NCBI GenBank assembly: GCA_910579935.1
Contig: CAJTVQ010000029.1
Coordinates: 1-53,671 of the forward strand
Direction of reading: 5' to 3'
DNA from: an uncultured Lachnospiraceae bacterium
Lineage (GTDB): Bacteria > Bacillota > Clostridia > Lachnospirales > Lachnospiraceae
Length of the DNA: 53,671 nucleotides
Positions 6,660 through 16,074 of this stretch are shown in pieces. Below the pieces are notes generated by a model, which saw nothing but the letters and a program-made list of their open reading frames with translations, was not told where the DNA came from and searched no databases. The position numbers and the translations under genes are program-made. Position 1 is the first letter of the stretch; every line of letters starts with the position of its first letter.

Positions 6660-8801
6660 TCAGAATTCCATGTCTCCGGTATCATCCTCCGCAAAATCCA
6701 CCGTCCTTGTAAAACGGTCCGTGCTTACCACAACGACCGCCAGACGCTGTCCCAGTTTATATTTCCTTCCTGTATCCCTTCCCACCATCTCATAGTTCGC
6801 TTCGTCATAATAAAAATAGTCGCCGCGCAGGGAAGAAACATGAATCAGCCCTTCAACGGTATTGGGCAGTTCCACATAAATGCCCCATCCCGTAATGCCG
6901 GAAACCACACCTTCAAACCGCTCGCCGATGTGTTTTTCCATATATTCCGCCTTTTTCAGTTTATCCGTCTCCCGCTCCGCCTCATCCGCCCTGCGTTCCA
7001 TTTTAGAAGAGTGGTCCGCCACCTGGGGAAGTATTTCTTCATAATGCCGGATCCGTTCCTCTTTCAGCCGTCCCCGCAGCTGTTCCTTGATGATTCTGTG
7101 AATCTGCAGATCCGGATAACGCCGGATCGGAGAAGTAAAGTGACAGTAATACTGACAGGCAAGTCCGAAATGTCCCGTACAATCCACGGAATATCTGGCC
7201 TGTTTCATGCTTCGCAGCGCCAACCGGCTGATCAGGGCTTCTTCCGGCGTCCCCTCGATTTTCCCAAGCAGTTTCTGAATCTCTTTGGGATGTATCTCTT
7301 CCTGTCCCGTTTTGATCCCATACCCGAAATTTCCGATAAAAACGCCCAGCTGCTGTATTTTTTCCGGATCCGGATTGCCGTGCACCCGGTACACAAAAGG
7401 AAACTCCAGCCAGTAAAAGTGCTGTGCCACCGTTTCGTTGGCAAGCAGCATGAAATCCTCTATGATTTTGGTCGCCGTATTCCGTTCATACGGCCTGATT
7501 TCCAACGGATGTCCCTCTTTATCCAGCAGAATTTTGGTTTCCGGAAAGTCAAAATCAATGGAACCGCGTTTCTTCCGTTTTGCCCTGAGTATGCGTGCCA
7601 GTTCTTCCATCAGCCGGAACATGGGCACCAGTGTCTCATATTTCCCGCATTCTTCCTCATCCCCGTCCTCCAGTATTTTTTTCACACTGGTATAGGACAT
7701 GCGCCGTTCTACCCGGATCACGGATTCCGCAATGCGGTAATCCACAACTTCCCCCTTGGGATTGATTTCCATGATACAGCTGAGCGCCAGCCGGTCCACT
7801 CCTTCATTCAGGGAGCAGATACCGTTGGACAGTACGTGAGGCAGCATGGGGATTACCCGGTCTGTCAGGTATACGCTGGTTCCGCGTTTTAACGCTTCCC
7901 TGTCTAATGCGGAATTCTCCTGTACATAATTCGTCACGTCCGCAATGTGGACACCCAGCAGGTAATTTTCTCCCTTCTTTGATACACTGACTGCATCATC
8001 CAGGTCCTTGGCATCCTCACCGTCTATCGTTACCATCCGTACATCCCTTAAATCTTCCCGTCCCTGCCTGTCCGCTTCCGACACTTCCCCTGCCACTCGC
8101 CGTGCCTGCTTTAGCACTTTCTCTTCAAATTCCATGGGCAGGTCATAGTTTCTGACAATGGACAGGATATCCACGCCCGGATCGTTCACATGGCCGAGGA
8201 TTTCCACTACCTTTCCTTCCGGCTTTTTCCTTCCCTCTCCATAATCCGTCAGTTCCACTACTACTTTATGCCCGTCCACTGCTCCTCCCGAACGTTCTGC
8301 GGGAACGAAAATATCCGAAGACAGTTTCATATTGTCCGGAACGACGAAGCCGTAATTTTTCGATTTTTGGAATGTGCCCACGATCCGTGTTGTTCCTCTT
8401 TGGAGAATCCGGACGATTTCCGCCTCCTGCCGTCTGCCTCCCTGTCCCTGCAGCAGCCTGGCCTGTACGGTATCGTTGTGGAAGGCGCCGTTTACTTTTG
8501 TTTCCGGAATATAGAGATCCTTTTCCTGTCCCTGTACTTCTACAAAACCGAATCCCCTGGCATTGCTGATAAAAGTCCCCGTCAGCAGGTCCGCGTCCGG
8601 TTTTCTGTACTTTCCGTTTGCCGTTCTGCTGATTTTTCCCTCTTTCAGCAGTTCTTCCAGTACCTTGCGCAACTCGCCCCGGTCTTCTTTTTCCACCTGC
8701 ATGAAAACCGCCAATTCCTTTTCTTTCATCGGTACATACCTTTCGTCCTGTACCAGCTCGCATATTAAATTTTTTCTTTTTTCAAATCGTTCTCTTTCCA
8801 C
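6660..8801 (-). CDS. rnr: Ribonuclease R
   Basis: 713 aa, normal length. An N-terminal winged-helix region (about 1-65) is followed by two cold-shock OB domains (about 70-220), the RNB catalytic domain (about 240-570) with the metal-binding Asp cluster DAKDLDDAVSV near residues 262-272, and a C-terminal S1 domain (about 625-700, FEGVVSGITGWGIYVELPNTVEG). It is a processive 3'-5' exoribonuclease for structured RNA, and it degrades the non-stop mRNA released in trans-translation, which fits the position before smpB and ssrA. Confidence 0.96.
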   Translation of the reverse strand: MERERFEKRKNLICELVQDERYVPMKEKELAVFMQVEKEDRGELRKVLEELLKEGKISRTANGKYRKPDADLLTGTFISNARGFGFVEVQGQEKDLYIPETKVNGAFHNDTVQARLLQGQGGRRQEAEIVRILQRGTTRIVGTFQKSKNYGFVVPDNMKLSSDIFVPAERSGGAVDGHKVVVELTDYGEGRKKPEGKVVEILGHVNDPGVDILSIVRNYDLPMEFEEKVLKQARRVAGEVSEADRQGREDLRDVRMVTIDGEDAKDLDDAVSVSKKGENYLLGVHIADVTNYVQENSALDREALKRGTSVYLTDRVIPMLPHVLSNGICSLNEGVDRLALSCIMEINPKGEVVDYRIAESVIRVERRMSYTSVKKILEDGDEEECGKYETLVPMFRLMEELARILRAKRKKRGSIDFDFPETKILLDKEGHPLEIRPYERNTATKIIEDFMLLANETVAQHFYWLEFPFVYRVHGNPDPEKIQQLGVFIGNFGYGIKTGQEEIHPKEIQKLLGKIEGTPEEALISRLALRSMKQARYSVDCTGHFGLACQYYCHFTSPIRRYPDLQIHRIIKEQLRGRLKEERIRHYEEILPQVADHSSKMERRADEAERETDKLKKAEYMEKHIGERFEGVVSGITGWGIYVELPNTVEGLIHVSSLRGDYFYYDEANYEMVGRDTGRKYKLGQRLAVVVVSTDRFTRTVDFAEDDTGDMEF

Positions 8802-8882
8802 ACTTTCCCTTTCTTATGCTTTTCCTGTGCGCCCTTTCCATTCATCAGGGACGTTCTTCCCTCCTGCACGAGACTGTACAAG

Positions 8883-8915
8883 AAAAAAGCACCCTTACCT
8901 TTGCAAGAGCGCTTT
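8883..8915 (-). terminator. Terminator between secG and rnr
   Basis: On the minus strand AAAGCGCTCTT (8915-8905) pairs with AAGGGTGCTTT (8896-8886), 11 bp with two G-U pairs, followed by a T-run. It would end or attenuate the eno-secG transcript before rnr, so rnr-smpB may have its own start in the 80 bp that follow. Confidence 0.65.
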
Positions 8916-8926
8916 TGTAACCTACC

Positions 8927-9166
8927 TTAAAACAGATTCAGATTCAGGATGGCCGCCAGAATGATGAATCCTGCCGCCAAAAATTTGGTCGCCTTTACGA
9001 GGGTTCCTTCCATCGAACGTCCTTTGTTCTTCCCCCAATAAGTCTCGGCAGCGCCGCTGATCGCTCCCAATCCTGCCGATTTGCCTTCCTGCATCAATAC
9101 TAAAATAACCAACGCTATGCAAATTATGATAAAAACGATTAACAATACTGTTCTTAAAGCCTGCAT
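8927..9166 (-). CDS. secG: Preprotein translocase subunit SecG
   Basis: 79 aa, typical length. Two TM helices (about 3-24 and 58-77) flank a cytoplasmic loop with the family's MQEGKSAGLGAISGAAETYWGKNKGRSMEG pattern (Gly-rich, ExxKxAGLG). It is an accessory subunit of the SecYEG channel. It stands between eno and rnr, the common order in Clostridia. Confidence 0.95.
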   Translation of the reverse strand: MQALRTVLLIVFIIICIALVILVLMQEGKSAGLGAISGAAETYWGKNKGRSMEGTLVKATKFLAAGFIILAAILNLNLF

Positions 9167-9270
9167 TTTGGTAATCCTGCTCCTTTCACATCCTGTATCC
9201 GGTACATGCAGATTTTAGTTTATCATACAGCTGCAATATTTTCAAGCGTTTTGTTAAATTTTGTATATTT

Positions 9271-10575
9271 TTAAATTTTCCGGAAAGGTTCCATATAAGC
9301 CGCCACCTCTCCCAGCTCATCTTCGATCCGCAGCAGCTGGTTGTATTTCGCCACCCGGTCGGAACGGCAGGGTGCTCCGGTCTTAATCTGGCCCGCGTTT
9401 ACCGCTACTGCAAGGTCCGCAATGAACGTATCCTCCGTTTCTCCGGAGCGGTGGGAAATCACGGTGCGGTATGCATTCTTATGAGCCATCTCGATGGCTT
9501 CCATCGCCTCCGAAACCGTTCCTATCTGGTTCACCTTTACAAGAATGGCATTGGCAACGCCCAGCTTGATTCCTGCATCCAGGCGCTTGGTATTCGTAAC
9601 GAAGAGATCGTCTCCTACCAGCTGGATCTGACCGCCCAGACGTTTTGTCAGTTCTTTCCAGCCGTCCCAGTCGTCTTCCGCCAGTCCGTCCTCAATGGAA
9701 ACGATGGGGAACTTCCGGATTAAGTCTTCATAATAGGCAATCATCTCTGACGTATCCCGCACCACTTCGCTTCCGCTCAGCTTACTTTCGCCCGGAAAAT
9801 GATACATTCCGGTCTTTTCATTATATAATTCGCTGCTCGCCACATCCAGCGCAATTTTAATATCCTGCCCCGGAATATATTTACTGGTTTCAATGGCCTC
9901 CACGATCAGGGAAAGCACGGCCCCCGCATCCGGCAGATCCGGCGCGAAACCGCCCTCATCCCCCACTCCCGTAGAAAGCCCCCTGTCATTGAGGATTTTC
10001 TTCAGGTTATGATAAATCTCCGCACAGATTCTGAGCCCGTCCGCAAAGCTTTCCGCCTGTACGGGCATGATCATGAACTCCTGGAAATCCACCGTATTCG
10101 CCGCATGTTTCCCGCCGTTTAAAATATTCATCATCGGCACCGGAAGCAGCCTGGGATGCACTCCCCCCAGATACCGATACAATGGTATTTCCAGCGCTTG
10201 CGCCGCCGCACGCGCACAGGCCATGGAAACGCCCAGCGTGGCATTGGCTCCCAGGCTGCCCTTGTTGTCGGTTCCGTCCGTCTCCACCAGAATCCGGTCT
10301 ATCAGTCCCTGATCCAGAACATTCCTGCCCACCAGGGCATCCTTCAATTTCGTATTGATATTCTTTACCGCATTGCGGACACCCAGCCCGAAGTATCTCG
10401 TCTCCCCGTCTCTGAGCTCCACTGCCTCGAAGCGACCCGTACTGGCTCCCGAAGGCACCGCCGCACACCCGATGATGCTCCCTTCCACCGTTACTTCTGC
10501 TTCCACCGTAGGATTCCCCCTGGAATCCAAAATTTCTCTTCCGCGCACATCCGTAATCTTTAAATACAGATTCAT
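9271..10575 (-). CDS. eno: Enolase
   Basis: 434 aa. It converts 2-phosphoglycerate to phosphoenolpyruvate in glycolysis. Visible marks: the N-terminal ILDSRGNPTVE with SGASTG loop, GDEGGFAPD (catalytic Glu), Mg ligands in ALDVASSE, SIEDGLAEDDWDGW and GDDLFVTN, catalytic Lys in LVKVNQIGT, and SHRSGETEDTF. Complete, and one of two glycolytic enzymes in the window (gpmI at 33.8 kb makes its substrate). Confidence 0.98.
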   Translation of the reverse strand: MNLYLKITDVRGREILDSRGNPTVEAEVTVEGSIIGCAAVPSGASTGRFEAVELRDGETRYFGLGVRNAVKNINTKLKDALVGRNVLDQGLIDRILVETDGTDNKGSLGANATLGVSMACARAAAQALEIPLYRYLGGVHPRLLPVPMMNILNGGKHAANTVDFQEFMIMPVQAESFADGLRICAEIYHNLKKILNDRGLSTGVGDEGGFAPDLPDAGAVLSLIVEAIETSKYIPGQDIKIALDVASSELYNEKTGMYHFPGESKLSGSEVVRDTSEMIAYYEDLIRKFPIVSIEDGLAEDDWDGWKELTKRLGGQIQLVGDDLFVTNTKRLDAGIKLGVANAILVKVNQIGTVSEAMEAIEMAHKNAYRTVISHRSGETEDTFIADLAVAVNAGQIKTGAPCRSDRVAKYNQLLRIEDELGEVAAYMEPFRKI

Positions 10576-10685
10576 GAATCACCTGCTCCTTTCTTAAGCC
10601 GTATCAGCTTTTCCTCATTTCTCCATATTTATTTCCATATCCGCAAAAAAAAATTCATATCCGGTTTCTGCAAAAAAACAAAAAC

Positions 10686-10730
10686 CGAACGCAGCGTCAC
10701 CAGACTCTGTGCCTGATCACACTGCATTCG
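10686..10730 (-). terminator. Terminator of the GntR-ABC operon
   Basis: On the minus strand CGAATGCAGTGT (10730-10719) pairs with ACGCTGCGTTCG (10697-10686), 12 bp with two G-U pairs, followed by TTTTTGTTTTTTT. It is a clear intrinsic terminator 30 bp past the permease stop. Confidence 0.85.
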
Positions 10731-10759
10731 CTGAAATATATAAAAGTACCGTCTTCTCT

Positions 10760-12874
10760 TCACTGGTATGCCGTTTCCTTCTCCAGCCATGCCGGAATTC
10801 GTTCTGTAATCAGTCGCGCCTCATTGTTTCCCCGATAATGAGCCGTACCCGCCATTCCGTCTTTATAATAGATGACCACTTCGTAATTGCCGCTGACAGT
10901 CCCTTTAGGGTTCCAGTATGTATCGAACTCATCAGGGTATACGGCAGGCAGAAGCTCTTTGATCTGCTCTTCCTCATAGAAAGTCTTTGTTACGGAATAA
11001 TCCCCTCTTCCCATGCTCAATGCAGCTTCCATATCCGAAGTGCCGCCCCGCATGGCAGCTTCATACTCTTCATTATGATAGTTTGTTACCATAATACCGG
11101 CAATTTCATCCGTATTCAGGCAGCATTTGTCATAAACTCCTTTTTCTTTCAGAAAAGCGATCGTATTGTCATAAGAAGGATAAATTTCATATTCGAACCA
11201 TCTGCTGTTGGTTCCGTACTCCACCTGTTTTGTCACCAGAAATTTTATGTTTCCGCACACAGTTTCCTTCTTAAACACGGAATAATCCGCCTTTCCCAAG
11301 TCTTTCAGGTAAGCCTCACGAAATCCGTCCAAATCTTCCGCATTAAGATTCTCCCTCTTAAAACCTGTACTAAACTGAAAATCCGTCACTTTCATTTCTT
11401 TAATGGCCGCATATACGGCATCGTCAGACAACTGGCACTTCATGTTTTTATATTCCTGGCTCCCCACAATACGGTTCAGCAATTCTTCTTCCTCACGGCT
11501 TACGGCAAACCATCTCCAGACTATTTTCCCGCTCTTCATCCGGTATGCCACCTTGCACCATAGATTTCCCTCGTCCGTCTTCTTTTCCGAGAGCCGGCAG
11601 ACTGCATCGATATCCTTGATACCCGGTTTGGTCAGACAATAACTTCCGGAATCCAACGCCTGAAAATCTTTGTCCACATAAGTACTGTAGATGTCTCCTT
11701 TAAACATGAAATAGGCTTCTTCCAGCTTCTCCGGGTCCGGCACCCATTCATCATACCCTGTCAGATCCAGACTGAATACAAGAAAAACTGACGCAACACA
11801 TGCCCCCGAAATAAGCATCTGGTATTTCCTGCGAAATACCGCCCGGATATCCATTTCATAAATGACCTCTATGGCGCAGCTGCCGATGATCACGGCCATT
11901 ACCATTCCAAAAAACATCATACCGTAAGGAGTTTCCCCTATGATATCCTGCATGAACAGTCCGGTTCCTAAAGCAAACGGAATCACCAGCAGTATTTTTA
12001 CCACACCTTTTGTCTTTGCAAAAGCCATCGCCTTTCCGGCTGCCTCCGCCGGTCTTTTCTTATAACAGAACCATGCAATGCCTGCAAACCCGACAGCCAT
12101 CGCTGTCTCCAAAAGTATAAGGGGCATCGCTGCCGTCCATGAAGACAGGCTGCCGTTCTCATCCAAAAACTTTATCATTTGCCTTACAGGAGACAGCAGC
12201 GGTTCCACATTCATGGATTCGTCGGAAAAATACTGATAAAAATTGATACAGTATGTTTTCAGGATTCCCCTTACCACAAATTCATAAACCAGAAAAATAA
12301 CGGATGCACATACCGTGATGACAATATTTCCGGTCATCATCACCGCGATCAGCATCAGCCCGTATGTTGCCAGAAACAAAAGCAGGGCATACAGCAGGCA
12401 TCTTGCGGCCGCAGCCGCATTCTCCCCGTTCATGGCGCCGTTTACGCCCGACACGATCAGGGCGAGCAAAAGATTCAGCGCATAAGGCACCAGGAAAATC
12501 AACACTCCGTTTATATAAATAACCAGAAATCTCCTGGATTTTTTCACCGGAATACTGTGGTAAAAATCCACTTTTTTTCTGTGATGCAGATAGGAAAATC
12601 CCTGAATCGCGCAGACTGCCGCCATCAGGCTGACCAAAAGCATCAAGCCTCCCCTGCCGAAATCCAGCCACTCCTTTACCACCTTTATAAGCGCTTCCTT
12701 CGCTGTCTCTTCCGTATACATCATCGTCAGGTTATAATTCTTCTGCCTGCCTATAAGCATCATCGCAGCCACCGGATAGTAGATAAACCAGCACAGGCAC
12801 GACAGAATCCACAGCCATACCCTTCTCTTATTATTTTCCTTTAAGTTAACCAAGAATGAGTTTTTTGATATCAT
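10760..12874 (-). CDS. ABC transporter permease with large extracellular/C-terminal domain
   Basis: 704 aa. The N-terminal part (to about residue 370) has several hydrophobic helices in an ABC-2-like arrangement (LWILSCLCWFIYYPVAAMML, LMLLVSLMAAVCAIQGFSYL, LVIYINGVLIFLVPYALNLLLALIV). The C-terminal 330 residues after the last TM helix are soluble, probably extracellular, and rich in charged and aromatic residues; this resembles the DUF6449-type extension of some clostridial permeases, a recalled match I could not verify. The start overlaps the ATPase gene by 29 nt, so the two form one transporter. The substrate is unknown; YtrA-type operons of this build often respond to cell-envelope-active compounds. 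Confidence 0.85.
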   Translation of the reverse strand: MISKNSFLVNLKENNKRRVWLWILSCLCWFIYYPVAAMMLIGRQKNYNLTMMYTEETAKEALIKVVKEWLDFGRGGLMLLVSLMAAVCAIQGFSYLHHRKKVDFYHSIPVKKSRRFLVIYINGVLIFLVPYALNLLLALIVSGVNGAMNGENAAAAARCLLYALLLFLATYGLMLIAVMMTGNIVITVCASVIFLVYEFVVRGILKTYCINFYQYFSDESMNVEPLLSPVRQMIKFLDENGSLSSWTAAMPLILLETAMAVGFAGIAWFCYKKRPAEAAGKAMAFAKTKGVVKILLVIPFALGTGLFMQDIIGETPYGMMFFGMVMAVIIGSCAIEVIYEMDIRAVFRRKYQMLISGACVASVFLVFSLDLTGYDEWVPDPEKLEEAYFMFKGDIYSTYVDKDFQALDSGSYCLTKPGIKDIDAVCRLSEKKTDEGNLWCKVAYRMKSGKIVWRWFAVSREEEELLNRIVGSQEYKNMKCQLSDDAVYAAIKEMKVTDFQFSTGFKRENLNAEDLDGFREAYLKDLGKADYSVFKKETVCGNIKFLVTKQVEYGTNSRWFEYEIYPSYDNTIAFLKEKGVYDKCCLNTDEIAGIMVTNYHNEEYEAAMRGGTSDMEAALSMGRGDYSVTKTFYEEEQIKELLPAVYPDEFDTYWNPKGTVSGNYEVVIYYKDGMAGTAHYRGNNEARLITERIPAWLEKETAYQ

Positions 12875-13751
12875 AGCCGACTACCTCCGTTTCACTGATA
12901 AATATTTCTTCCAAAGAAAGAGGAAGCGCTTCAAAAAATATCGTATCCACAGCGGCAAAATGCGCAATGACCTCTTCCCGTCCTCCCCGTACCGTCAGTG
13001 TATACAAAGAGCCTCTCTCCTCCTGCCTGACAATATCCAGCCCTCCCATCACCTTTACCGCATCTTCCTGCGCCCGGAACACACACTGTATCTTCTGGAT
13101 ATTGCATTTCATGTCTTCCAGATCCTTTGACAAAAGCACACCGCCTTTGTGCAAAAGTCCCACATGGTCACAGATATCTTCCAGTTCTCTCAGATTGTGG
13201 GAGGCGATAACCGGCGTCAGTCCGCGGCTTTCCATTTCTTTGGCAAAAATACTTTTAATCCCCTGCCGCATCACCGGGTCCAGGCCGTCAAAGGTTTCGT
13301 CGCAAAGCAGATACTTTGTCCCCGAGCAAATTCCGCAAAGCAGCGCAAGCTGTTTTTTCATTCCTTTGGAAAACGTATTGATCTTCCGTCTCTTATCCAG
13401 TCCGAACTTCTCCAGATAGGAATAAAAATCCTCCCTGCGGAACGCCTCATAAATCGAAGTAAAATACCGCTCCATTTCCACCGCGTTGGAATTGGCGAAA
13501 AAATACGGTTCATCCGCTATAAAGAAAATTTTTTTCTTTGCTTCCACGTTATCAAATACCGGTATGCCGTCTACGGTAATGGCGCCTTCATCCGCTTTCA
13601 AAACTCCTGTCACCATTCTGAGCACCGTGCTTTTGCCGGCGCCGTTCGTGCCGATCAACCCGAACAGGGTATTCTCTTTCACTGTGACATTGACCCTGTC
13701 CACTGCCAGTATATCCTCAAAAGATTTACTGATATTTTTTAACTCGATCAT
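12846..13751 (-). CDS. ABC transporter ATP-binding protein
   Basis: 301 aa. Walker A GTNGAGKST (about residues 34-42), signature FSKGMKKQLALL in place of canonical LSGGQ, Walker B YLLCDE followed by the D-loop GLD, and the switch His in IASHNL. The modified signature is common in YtrB/ABC-2-type ATPases. It powers the permease encoded downstream with a 29-nt overlap and lies 19 bp after the GntR gene. Confidence 0.94.
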   Translation of the reverse strand: MIELKNISKSFEDILAVDRVNVTVKENTLFGLIGTNGAGKSTVLRMVTGVLKADEGAITVDGIPVFDNVEAKKKIFFIADEPYFFANSNAVEMERYFTSIYEAFRREDFYSYLEKFGLDKRRKINTFSKGMKKQLALLCGICSGTKYLLCDETFDGLDPVMRQGIKSIFAKEMESRGLTPVIASHNLRELEDICDHVGLLHKGGVLLSKDLEDMKCNIQKIQCVFRAQEDAVKVMGGLDIVRQEERGSLYTLTVRGGREEVIAHFAAVDTIFFEALPLSLEEIFISETEVVGYDIKKLILG

Positions 13752-13770
13752 TTACTCTTCTCCTCCCATC

Positions 13771-14130
13771 TTACTCTTCCAGCCGGTTCAGATATTCCGT
13801 AAAATCGGCTTTGGTCATCCCAAACTCCTTCCCCTCCCGGTAAAGTTCCGTCAGACGCTCTTTCAGCTCTTCCTTCTTTCCATTCAGAAGGCCGGCGCTG
13901 TCGGATATGAAATTGCCTCTGCCTTTTACCGCATAGATGTAGCCCTGCCGCTCCAGTTCCGCATAGGCTTTCTGAATCGTATTCGGATTGATGGAAAGCT
14001 CCATGGCGAGGCTTCTTACGGACGGCATCTGCTCGTCCTTTTCCAATACGCCTTTCAGTATAAGCGCCTTGAACTTTTCGGCTACCTGTTCGTAGATGGG
14101 GCGGGCGTCTTTGTAGTCCAAAATTATCAT
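13771..14130 (-). CDS. GntR-family (YtrA-type) repressor
   Basis: 119 aa from ATG 14130 (AAGGAG five bases upstream; GTG 14136 is a poorer choice because it touches the SD). The N-terminal winged helix has the GntR signature PIYEQVAEKFKALILKG, EQMPSVRSLAMELSINPNTIQKAYAELE and GRGNFI. Only a short helical C-terminal part follows (about 40 residues), as in the YtrA subfamily, with no large ligand domain. It is first in the operon and sits next to a palindromic operator in its own promoter, so it very probably controls itself and the ABC pair. Confidence 0.94.
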   Translation of the reverse strand: MIILDYKDARPIYEQVAEKFKALILKGVLEKDEQMPSVRSLAMELSINPNTIQKAYAELERQGYIYAVKGRGNFISDSAGLLNGKKEELKERLTELYREGKEFGMTKADFTEYLNRLEE

Positions 14131-14172
14131 ACGCACTCCTTTCCCATAATGTGTCCAGTGTTTGTATATGGT

Positions 14173-14224
14173 GTATTATTACAACTAATACGCTTAGTAT
14201 ATAAGATGTTCCGGAATATGTCAA
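14173..14224 (-). promoter_or_regulatory. Promoter and GntR operator of the ABC operon
   Basis: Minus-strand promoter: TTGACA (14224-14219), a 17-nt spacer and TATACT (14201-14196), near consensus. Directly downstream lies GTATTA-N7-TAATAC (14173-14178 and 14186-14191), a perfect 6-bp inverted repeat matching the usual YtrA operator layout. A repressor bound there would block the polymerase at the start site. Confidence 0.8.
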
Positions 14225-14508
14225 TAGAGATTGAAGAGGACTTTCGTTTCCTGCTTTACTATTCACGGCTTTCAGCTGCTCATAGTAACGACATTTGCGC
14301 ATGAAAAGTCACCTGCGGCGAGGCGCAAATGCTTGAACAATCCACTGTATCGGGTCGTAAATGCGCAGTTTATGCGCATTTTGACTGTAAATAGTAACTT
14401 TCTGCATCAGAAGATGAAAGGACGCTCCGGCCAAAGGGATTTCACGTCCCCTTTCCCGTCAAACGCTTTGGCTGAACACTCTTTCCTGCCATACCATCCG
14501 CTATTTTC
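14225..14508. other. Intergenic stretch without a supported gene
   Basis: Between the GntR promoter and the stop of the MBL-fold gene. A plus-strand frame of about 110 codons crosses it (14231-14572), but it has no SD site and overlaps the end of the MBL gene, so I do not call it. A short perfect palindrome AATGCGCA-GTTTA-TGCGCATT lies at 14360-14380. I see no strong terminator for the MBL gene. Confidence 0.5.
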
Positions 14509-16032
14509 TCACGTAATCTCTACGAATCCATTCTGCATATCAATTCTTATATACCCCGGAATATTTCCATAGGTACTGAAGTTTGTATTTGTAATGATGC
14601 CGGCAGCCCACCCCTGATTCTGATGCCCGGCAACATAAACCGGATGAGGGTGGGCGCTGTTTATCCCGTTTCCATTTGCCGAGTAAATTACAGTCGGATT
14701 AAAATTACCCGGAATCGGTATGTAATCCTCCGCCGTTGTATTGGGTAGATAATGATTCCCAGCTATGCTCACATGATAATTCCCCCCGTGGTGACATGCG
14801 ATCAGAACATCATATGAAGAAGCTAAATCTCCCTGATGAGGCAGCTGATTTAACGCTCCGCCTATCGTCTTTATCCCACGGTAAATCGTATCCCCTACCA
14901 TCAGGACATTCCTTCCTCCCACGGTCTGACATCTTACATACATGCCATGAAGATGGGGATGCGCATTGTATGTACCATATATCGGATGGTTAAATTCTGC
15001 AAGTCCAAAATCAAATGCAGGATTTGGCGCCTGCATAGGTATTTGGTCATCATAGATGGTCACATTTCCTCCTGCCCTGGTCACAGTATTTACTACCCTA
15101 TGAAAACTGGGCGGCTGGTAAGTATCGGGCAGATGCAGATCCAGATTACTGAAAAAATATCGGTAAGTCCTTCCCAATCCCAAGTTGTGGCTATTTGCCA
15201 TGGCCACCAGCCCGCTTACATGGTCATCATGAAAATGGGATATGATCACCGTAATCGGCACCCGTTTTCCCCAGTTGCCGCCCGGCGGCATATTCTGATC
15301 CGAATAATTGACATATACATGTCCATGGTACCCCATATCAAACAGCCCGATCGGCAGCTGACTGGCATCATAAAATTCCACACAGAGATAATAAGCCCTC
15401 TGGCAATGCCATACCACTATGGAATCTATCGGCGTTCCTATCTGCAGGGCCCCAAAACTGCCTTCTTTCTCCTGTCCTTTTTCCTCCCCCTGCAAAATAT
15501 GCCTGCCGTCAGGATACACCCTGAACAGTTCCCGCAGATTGTCGTTTTCTTCCTCCGTCAATGCCGTTATATCACACCTGTATGATTCTTCTCTGAACAT
15601 TTCCTCTGGATTCGCCGAATAATCCCGCACCCTGCATGGATATGACCCTTCTTTCGAAAACCCCATCCGATACCATTTTCCATACTCCCCAGCCTTTCCT
15701 GCTTCCCTCATTCCCGGTATGCTGACCGCAGCGTAATAAATATGCTGATTGCCTGTCAAATCCAGCTTATTATGGATAAACGGTTCTCCCGTAAGACCTG
15801 TGTTTCGATATTCCGCATAAATTCTGTCGAAAGTTTCTTCCTTCACAAACCGTCTGCTTTCGACACTCCCCAATCTGTAAAATTCATCTCTTCCGCCCAA
15901 AAATGCTTCTACGGCTCCGGTTTCCACCAGTTCATATTCATTACGGAAAGCGAAAGGATAACGTCCTTCCCTTTCGCCTCCGTTTGCAAAGCATGCATAA
16001 AAAACTCTTCCGTACAACTCCTCTTTTTTCAT
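14509..16032 (-). CDS. Metallo-beta-lactamase-fold protein, last gene of the 14.5-30 kb cluster
   Basis: 507 aa. About 200 N-terminal residues of unknown type are followed by an MBL fold. The metal motif HFHDDH is near residues 265-270; further ligand candidates are in HLHGMYVRC, the Asp in MVGDTIYRG, and ACHHGGNYHVS. This set resembles ComEC/Rec2-like and other non-lactamase hydrolases, so it is likely a metal-dependent hydrolase. There is no signal peptide or TM helix. It starts 42 bp after the Hint gene (GGGAGG upstream of ATG 16032) and so appears to belong to the same operon. Substrate unknown. Confidence 0.87.
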   Translation of the reverse strand: MKKEELYGRVFYACFANGGEREGRYPFAFRNEYELVETGAVEAFLGGRDEFYRLGSVESRRFVKEETFDRIYAEYRNTGLTGEPFIHNKLDLTGNQHIYYAAVSIPGMREAGKAGEYGKWYRMGFSKEGSYPCRVRDYSANPEEMFREESYRCDITALTEEENDNLRELFRVYPDGRHILQGEEKGQEKEGSFGALQIGTPIDSIVVWHCQRAYYLCVEFYDASQLPIGLFDMGYHGHVYVNYSDQNMPPGGNWGKRVPITVIISHFHDDHVSGLVAMANSHNLGLGRTYRYFFSNLDLHLPDTYQPPSFHRVVNTVTRAGGNVTIYDDQIPMQAPNPAFDFGLAEFNHPIYGTYNAHPHLHGMYVRCQTVGGRNVLMVGDTIYRGIKTIGGALNQLPHQGDLASSYDVLIACHHGGNYHVSIAGNHYLPNTTAEDYIPIPGNFNPTVIYSANGNGINSAHPHPVYVAGHQNQGWAAGIITNTNFSTYGNIPGYIRIDMQNGFVEIT

Positions 16033-16074
16033 TCCGGTCTCCTGCCTCCCGTCAGTTCTTCCTGCCGTGCCCTG

